Of a stretch of 64,000 nt of DNA, positions 56,858 to 64,000 are shown piece by piece. The translations under genes and the position numbers were made by a program. The stretch lies in contig JALNQF010000107.1 of assembly GCA_028456385.1 (NCBI GenBank), positions 62,001-126,000 of the forward strand, written 5' to 3'. Source of the stretch: Ophiosphaerella korrae (taxonomy: Eukaryota; Ascomycota; Dothideomycetes; Pleosporales; Phaeosphaeriaceae). The notes under the pieces are model-generated. The model did no database searches and had not been told where the DNA came from. It was given only the letters and a program-made list of their open reading frames with translations. Within the stretch, counting starts at the first letter, position 1. The number at the start of each line of letters is the position of its first letter.

Positions 56858-59386
56858 CTACAAAGTTGCTGACTACTTCCCAAATAAGAAAGCTCCTATA
56901 CAGAACTCCGAAGTTGAACCTAGTAGCTACACTACCGTCACAATTAGTAATAATTGTATAGCGAAATACTACAGGACTACGGGCTTACTAGCAGAATTTC
57001 AACGACAACTTGAAAAGGTACTCGTAACAGCTCGGGCTTTGAGAGGAGCAAGTGAGTGGATACAGTTTCTGCAAGCATAAAGATCATCCTAGCAATAGTC
57101 ATGCTTATTTCGGTACTGGATAGACCTGAAATTTCGCCTAAAAGCTCGCACACGTCTTCGCCGGCGAGTACTAAGAGTGTTTCTAAGCTCTTTCATCGTG
57201 CTAGTGACTTGTCCTCTGGCGTGGCTCCGTTGTAATTGATTTGATGTTTGGCTGCCCAGCCTCACACGGCCCCTAAAGTTGTGGTTCCTACCTTGCATTT
57301 CACTAGCGGCTAGAACTCGACGACGAAACCAATGGCATGTCACCATGTGAGATGTATGAATATGGCGAAACTGAGCTATAAGAGCTCGATCGCTCGAATC
57401 CACGATGAATTGTTCGTAGTTTGGGGCCTTAGTGAACCATGTTTTCGTATTTTTGGTCTTCTCGTTGAGACCTCGCAACCTGAGGAACTTTGGGTGCCGT
57501 CTCATAATCTTTTGGTTAGTATGCGCAGTTGCCCGTCAACTTGGCGCCTCTATCATCGTTCATGCCACTTTTGGCGTTCTTGATGGGATTGATTTCGTCT
57601 TCATGTGACAGGACGTCCTCGCCTCTCCCCTTCTCTCAACCGAATATTGCCTTTAGGTCGGTCTCCCAGGGCAGTATGCAACTTCTTCCCCACCATTTTA
57701 GCGAGGAATCCATAGTTCTCTAGTCTGGGCTTAAGCTCGTCCTTAAGTTAGCCAGGTTTGTAGTATCTAGTTGTGCTCCAGATATTGTTCAGTCGTTTTG
57801 CAAGCGCCTGGAGGTGGTCCCTTTGTTTGCAGATTCATGCCCTGGTGCTCGAGAAATCACTTACCATCACCGCCCGTTTCAACGTTACGGAGCGCTCTGG
57901 GCAGTAATTCGACTGATACGGTATTCAGACAGTTAGCCGCTTCATTAGTACTAGCAAAACCTCCAGGATTGTTAGTGGCAACCTGGAAACATACCCAGTG
58001 CTAGTGTCTGCCTGCCCAAGTGGAACCTGTTGGACCTCTTAATGTAAAGTTGCTGGGCCTTACGCTTCTGGCCAGTTTCATCTCCATTATCTTTCATTTC
58101 TTGGTCCTCTGGGGCGGTATTCATGTCATCTTATTACGCAAAAGAGTGGATTATGTATGTTCTTGCTTGGTATTATATTTACTTTCGGCCATGGTAGGGA
58201 TCTCGTAGTGATGTTCCAGCTGTATGATAGATAGTTCAAATGTTAGCAACTTTGTCATAACAGCAAACGAAGACATTCTATCCAATTCCAAAGTGGAGGT
58301 TGTGCCGAAAATGGGCGAAAAGGGCAAAAATGAATTAAGGTGCGCTCCCGGCCAGGATCGAACTTTGGCAAAAAAAAGAGAACCCTTGAACCTTACTGAC
58401 CAGGATAGGACCTACCATGTAGAGGCCGAGTTACACCGGTACTTGGACTAAGTAGAGCTCCACGGTGCCGCATGAGACACTACTCGACCTTTCGGACCCC
58501 GAACTCCTATCCTGGAGCTCAGAACAAGGTTTCCCACCCGGGTATGTTTGGATAGTTTTAAAATATTTTGATATATATAGGGCAATAAGTTGACTTGATT
58601 GTACATGTTGTAAATGTCCAGAATAGGAGAGCAATCAGGGAGCACGCTGGAACTGAACTGGAAGGCAATTGCAAATGCTCACTTCAAAGTGATTCATTCG
58701 AGCGATTCTGGAACCTTCCAAGTGGACATGCATATAAGTGACTCAAGCAGCATCTGAAGTACCACTGGAGCATATAGACATGCCACCATCCTCTCTTTGC
58801 CTAGTCTGTCTCGTTAACCAATCTACATACGCTACACACCATCATCTCTTTACCCAGCACCCACAACTTATCATGGATATCGTTACTATTAGCAGGCTAC
58901 TTTCTGGAAACAATACCATCTCTACTACTAAGAACTAGCCAGCATTGATTGCCGAAAGTAACTGAGATTGAGGTATTCGAGAGCACTATCCTTGGGCCGT
59001 CGCATGCGTAGGCCTGCCGCCTGACCGCGGAAATCGAAGGCCCCGGCGGCGTTTTGGCTATCTCGATGGCCACAAGCATCGACACTAGCAAGAGGAGGGT
59101 ACGTACTCAGGCCTACAAGCAATTGTTGGATGAGATTGGTAAGTGGCTTCCATCGATCCTGCATGGCCTAAACTAACGCCCATAGTGCAGTAAGCAAATT
59201 CATCGCGGTTGTGGCTGAGTTATGCAGAGCCGCCCCTTCTCTGAGATCCATTGATTCGTTCATGTGCTCAGGCATCATTGTATCCACGAGTTGAGTCTTG
59301 TTTGTTCCCTCAAAACATTCGTAAGATTTCATGCCTACGAAAGGTTTAGCGAGGCTCAGTGAAAGGACTGATTATATGCGTACGTG

Positions 59387-59811
59387 TCAGATGAGCTGGC
59401 GTACGAGCCAGCTCATGAATCGATTCAGACGGCGATCGATCTGGCATCGCGTGCGCGACGCTAGTTAGTGCGCGATACTAGCTCGCCACTAACTCAACCA
59501 CAACCACAACTCATCAACTCAACTACGGCATCCTTGGAGAGCCGCAGCGCCAGCCGGAGAATTGAGATCTGGTTCGGAAATCACATGAATAACGGCTATC
59601 GTCAATACGATGGCTCATCGCGTCATGACCAGACTGCGTAGAGCCGATACATGAGCAAACCACGAAACTCGAGATAACGACTCTCCATCACCGAGCCGCA
59701 ACTGCGCAGAGATGAGTATATAGATTGGAGACAGAGCAGCAGATAGGAGACAAAAAAAAGAACAATCAATCAACTCAATTCGAATCAATTCAATCATCCA
59801 CATCATCAATC
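59387..59811. mobile_element. Possible solo LTR
   Basis: Starts TGTCAGATGAGCTGGCGTAC with an immediate hairpin (TGAGCTGGC / GCCAGCTCA) and ends ATCATCAATCA. It contains a TATA-like GAGTATATAGATTGG about 100 bases before the end and a CAA/TCA-rich terminal part, as in Copia-type LTRs of fungi. No second copy, reverse transcriptase or clear primer site is in the window. Confidence 0.3.
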
Positions 59812-62098
59812 AGTGACCATCAAATCCGACAGTACTACGGCCTGCTGGATGGTGGTTTGTAGGCCCCAGGGTGGTGTAGATGACGGTCGAGGAGATCGGG
59901 GACTGGGATTTTCAACCGAGTGGCTGTTGCTCTTATACAGCCAAGGCGGGGCTAACGAGGTGAAGACCAGAGCCAGCCAAGGTTTGCCAGGAAGTGAAGA
60001 CGAAAAACCCTTCGGTAGAAAAAGCCCCCTAGAGGGGACAAGGCCTGCTTTTCCTATTTGTCCGAGAACAGAGCGGATGGCGAGAGCCCTTGGGAGTATG
60101 AAGGACCAACTGCGGCGTTGCGCGACCACATTGAGTCCCAAGGGGGCCAAGTCGTCTCTAAGCAGAATCCGGCGCCACAGCAAACTGAACAGGCGTATTG
60201 GGGAGGACAATCATGATAAAAACGCTATACCATATGCCGCCTTAGCACCTTCAATTCATTTTAAGAAATATAATAATGGCTTACTTGTGTACAATTGATG
60301 CCGTAGCCTATATCATGTGTCCAACAATTATCCGTCTTATACGTACTGGAAAGGGCAATACTGAGGTTCTTTTACGGGCCCATGTAAGATATAGGCTATT
60401 TTTAGGGTTGATTTTGTACCGTCTATGGAGAAGTATGACCGGGACATCATAAGATGGAAGCTGTTGCACAGATCTATCGTCGGGAAAGACCACAGGCTCA
60501 TTGCACGGCGGCTCCCTTCCACCGCGGTTCAAAAGCCTTACATGACATCTGGCTTATTCAAAGGAACTCATAGCGAACTGTTCCTTTGACCTGGCGCTTG
60601 AAATTTGCGACATATGTAACCGACGTTCCCAACGCTATGCCAAATGTCACGTTGGTAGTGGATGAACATCTCATTCTTGCGCGTTCGTACCCTTGATGTC
60701 GGCACCAGCAATGGAAAACAAGATCTGTGGCTCCGATTGGCCATTGATAGAAACTTTTTTATCTTCGGGAGTTCTTACGAGAGCAGCATTATCGAATTGT
60801 TTTTAGAATAATGTAATCGCTGCTATTGATGCATTACTTAACTACATCTAAAATATCATCCTTGAGAACGACACCAAGACATATAGCCATCTCAGCGTAG
60901 TAGATGCAGACCAATGTATTTTGTACAGGACATTGCTTGTGTCGACGCGATGTTGCACTAGGAGTAGCGAACTTGTCGTCGCTACCGTCTAATGCGAGAT
61001 ACAACTTAGCCTGAATAAACGCTAGTTTATTGTATCTTACTTCTCAACCGTTCCTTTGCTGACATCCATGTACAAGTTTATTTCAGGTCTTGTCTAGACT
61101 CTAGTGTGCTTGTGGCTATATTCCACGCTCGTATTGTGAAAAGGTGTGCTTCGGATAGGAAAAGGATGCAGCTGGGATGTTGCACGACATGTGAATGCAG
61201 CACGCCCTGTTTACAAAAATAGACACATATCCCTTGGCGCGAAATTATTTGTGCAGTGATGGCGTACTCGAATGGCGTAAATTGGCTTGTCGAATGATCA
61301 TAGTCTTATTCCAGCCTTTAATTCCAGTAACTCCAGATATATAATACCGTTATTAACAATTTACTGCATCGCTGTGTTTCAGAACGATAATTCTTCTTTT
61401 GTAGCAGTTATTTATTTCCAGAGTCGTAGCTCATCTCTTTCTTTGCTTTCGTTCATTGTAGTCGTAATGACTACATTTGCTGACCTTTATATACCAAACG
61501 TCCTTTCAAATTTGTCCGGGTGTGCATCCGTGTGGTCCCGTATTTTTCCCAGGATATCCCATCTCCGCAAATCGCCACTCGATATGTCATCACAACCCCA
61601 GCCCATCCTCGACATCTGGTATGCACAAGTCCCCTAACGACCAAAGTCCGCCGCACCGCACATTTCCCAGATCCGACCAGAGGAGCCCTCCCTGAATTCA
61701 ACGAGACATAACACCCACCTACCCAAAGCACTACCAAGATCCGGCACAATGATCCTCCTCTCCATCACACCTCACCCCATCTGGGCCATGCGATAAGCCC
61801 CACCTCCCCATTGGCCACGTACCTGCATATTGCCGCATGCCCACCCAAGACAGCTGATACCGGTACAACCCATGCAGTGCAATACAAGCACCGCATCTTG
61901 GCGCCGCGCACCCGCACGCCTTATCCAACCTGCCAAGTCAAGCCACACGGTTCGCAGCTGCTCTATCAAGCAAGGCGCTGGCCGCGCATTCGTACGGAAA
62001 TGCGTTCATGTGGATAATTAATATTTGGGCACTTGGCAGGATGATGCAATGGATGAGTGACATGGCGCTAACACGGCGTTGACGCAAGGTGGATGTGG

Positions 62099-62105
62099 TA
62101 TAAAG
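62099..62105 (+). promoter_or_regulatory. TATA-like box of the aminopeptidase gene
   Basis: TATAAAG lies 78 bases before the ATG at 62177. A TCACGTGG word follows at about 62152. Confidence 0.45.
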
Positions 62106-62176
62106 AGCGTAAGGGGTGTGATTTTGATTCTGCACTTTTCGCCAAACGCAAGTCACGTGGAATTGTATATTGTAGG

Positions 62177-63839
62177 ATGAAGTCATTTGCTGTTTGGGGC
62201 GCGTTGGGCGCCGTGGCCATGGCGGTGGAGAGACGGCAGTATCCGGCGTACAAGCCGACTGTCAGCGCGGTAGGGAACTCAGATCGAAGTATAGTGTTGA
62301 CTTGGTATTGATGTGCACAGGATCTTCTCAAGGCGGACATCACGCGTGCTAAACTCCTTGCCGGTGCGCAGCAGCTCGAGGACTTTGCGTACGCATCATC
62401 CGAGCGGAACCGGTTCATCGGCAGCCCGGGACACAATGCCACGATTTACTGGCTCAAGGAGTCACTGGAGTCGCTGGACGGGTACTATGATGTGTCTCTG
62501 CAGGAGTTTTTCACAGTGGCGCAGATCAGTGGCTCAATCAATCAGTTTCTCGTGGATGGGGCTACACCGCCGGCGACATCGTTCCTGTTGTTCGACTACT
62601 CGGCGTCAGGCAAAGTTACTGCTCCCTTGGTGGTCGTGAGCAATGTTGGATGCAATGCGGTAAGCCGCACCAAATTGTCTTTCCATGTTCAAGCTTACAA
62701 GAATAGACTGATTACCCTGCGGCCGTTGCTGGAAACATCGCCCTGATCTCTCGCGGGAGCTGCGAGTTTGGCCTCAAATCGGCGCTGGCAGGCAAGGCTG
62801 GCGCGACGGCAGCACTCATCTACAACAACGTAGCAGGGCCTCCTATCCAAGGTACATTGGGTCCTCCTCCTCGCCCGGAAGGCAATTATGTTGCGTCCAT
62901 CAGTATCACGCGGGAGCTGGGAGCGTCGTATGTGGCCACTATTAATGGGGGCAAGAATGTTACCGCCACAGTCGATATCACGACTGATATTCGCAACATC
63001 TCTACATACAATGTGATTGCGACGACGAAGAGTGGCGACCAGAATAACAAACTTGCCCTCGGCGCTCACACCGATTCGGTGGCTGCTGGTCCTGGTATCA
63101 ACGACGACGGAAGCGGAACAGTGGGCATTCTGGAGGTCGCCAAAGCGCTATCCAAATACACGATCAAGAACGCTGTGACATTTGGATTCTGGGCTGCGGA
63201 AGAGGAGGGCCTTTTGGGCTCGACCTACTATGTAGCGAAACTGGCCGCCGCCGAAGCAGCCAAGATCCGCGCCTACCTGAACTTCGATATGGTATGTTGT
63301 GTTGTGCCTTGGTTCCTTTCATCCTGGATACTTATGATGTGTAGATTGCCTCGCCAAATTATATCAACGCTATCTACGACGGAGACGGAAGTGCCTTCAA
63401 CCTGAGCGGACCCGCCGGCAGTGCTGAAATCGAAAAGCTCTTCCAGAACTACTTCACCAAGGCAGGGCAGAACTTCACGGCTACGGCGTTCGACGGGCGG
63501 TCCGATTATGGTCCTTTCCTCGATGCTGGCATTCCGTCTGGAGGTTTGTTCACGGGCGCCGAGGGAAATAAGACGGCGCAGGAGGCGTTGCAGTTTGGTG
63601 GAACAGCCGGTATTGCCTTGGACGCGTGTTACCATTCGGCATGTGATAACGTTACTAACTTGAACTTGGATGTGTTTGAGTTGCATGGGAAGGCTATTGC
63701 TGATGCGGTTGCTACGTATGCGCTCTCGTGGGATGGGTTCCCGGCGAGGAATACGACGACGAAGAGTGCGGGCAAGAGGAGCGAAGCTGTGGAGAGTCGC
63801 CACTATAGGCACAGGCGTGCTCTGCCATTGATGAAGTAA
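62177..63839 (+). CDS. Secreted M28 leucine aminopeptidase with PA domain (Lap2 / aminopeptidase Y type)
   Basis: This di-zinc exopeptidase removes N-terminal residues from peptides outside the cell or in the vacuole. Exons 62177-62269, 62321-62659, 62707-63291 and 63345-63839 (introns 51, 47 and 53 bp, all phase 0) give 503 residues. The start MKSFAVWGALGAVAMAVERRQ is a signal peptide with a dibasic pro-site. The PA insert shows APLVVVSNVGCNA-TDYPAAVAGNIALISRGSCEF. Zinc ligands and the catalytic Glu are in LGAHTDSV (His265), INDDGSG (Asp277), FWAAEEEGLLGS (Glu309/Glu310), NFDM (Asp338) and ACYHSACD (His437). The C-terminus is basic (RHYRHRR). Length and order match fungal Lap2 enzymes. Confidence 0.93.
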
Positions 63840-64000
63840 TGTCTGTCCATGCGTAGTCAAACAACCTATGCCGAAATGAGTCAAATGTGTCGGTAACTTC
63901 ATACTGCCACCGCTGTTATATCAGGCCTTGGTTAATACAGTACTGACCCGGAACCTCAACTTAATTCTGTTGGCATGTATGAGGCCCAAGTATCCTATGT

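Larger units (their letters stand above)
56858..62176. other. 5.3 kb gene-poor region of repeat debris
   Basis: No intact gene is found. Contents: fragmentary frames at 57089-57505 (minus, Arg-rich) and 59806-60210 (minus), neither with a motif; a tRNA-3'-end-like piece at 58341-58365 (minus); a possible solo LTR at 59387-59811; and AT-rich sequence to about 62000. The last 100 bases are the promoter of the aminopeptidase gene. Confidence 0.45.

Noticed and set aside
59806..60210. 134-codon minus-strand frame and its plus-strand partner at 59813-60298
   Set aside because: Both strands are open over the same bases and neither shows a known domain; likely repeat-derived.
1..64000. CRISPR arrays, rRNA genes, bacterial operons and complete tRNA genes
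   Set aside because: None seen; the intron-rich layout is eukaryotic, the short tandem repeats lack spacer structure, and no complete tRNA cloverleaf was found by eye.

Overview
The window is nuclear DNA of a filamentous ascomycete, most probably a Dothideomycete of the Pleosporales type. Genes are split by short introns (mostly 43-110 bp) with GT-AG ends and CTRAY-like branch points. The families present are typical of such fungi: HET proteins, a NACHT-type NLR N-terminal domain, Zn2Cys6 regulators, a GH6 cellobiohydrolase, MID1, FAR11 and CBF1. Dead genes and a dead transposon carry the C:G to T:A changes expected from RIP (repeat-induced point mutation). The class is inferred; nothing in the window fixes the species.

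Region 1 (1 to about 17.2 kb) is an accessory, decayed compartment. It holds a frame-broken membrane-anchored V8/trypsin-like serine protease, a HET-domain pseudogene overlapped by an NLR-type (NWD) N-terminal remnant, a fragmentary Ser/Pro-rich gene, a RIP-mutated pogo/Fot1 transposon with a foldback element at its end, a class C beta-lactamase-like pseudogene and a second HET pseudogene. Several of the inactivating changes convert TGG (Trp) to TAG or TGA.

Region 2 (17.4 to 34.2 kb) holds intact genes: a secreted GH6 cellobiohydrolase, a UPF0658-type Golgi membrane protein, the stretch-activated calcium channel subunit MID1, and a compact four-gene block. That block is a Zn2Cys6 regulator, an aldehyde dehydrogenase, a SnoaL-like protein and a carotenoid-oxygenase-family (stilbene/lignostilbene cleaving) enzyme. 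It reads as a small catabolic cluster: the oxygenase would split a phenolic alkene to aldehydes, the dehydrogenase would oxidise them, and the regulator would control the set.

Region 3 (36 to 55.7 kb) is core genome: a 47-residue four-CxxC DnaJ-type zinc-finger protein, a flavocytochrome b2-like FMN dehydrogenase, the STRIPAK component FAR11, the bHLH-zip factor CBF1, a YAG7-like RGG protein and a KDM4-type JmjC histone demethylase with extended PHD and Tudor-like modules.

Region 4 (55.7 to 62.1 kb) is again gene-poor. It has a truncated gene fragment, repeat debris, a possible solo LTR and a tRNA-like fragment. It is followed by an intact secreted M28 leucine aminopeptidase at the right edge.

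Coding boundaries were derived by hand from reading frames, splice signals and family motifs. Gene models of the intact genes keep frame through every proposed intron.
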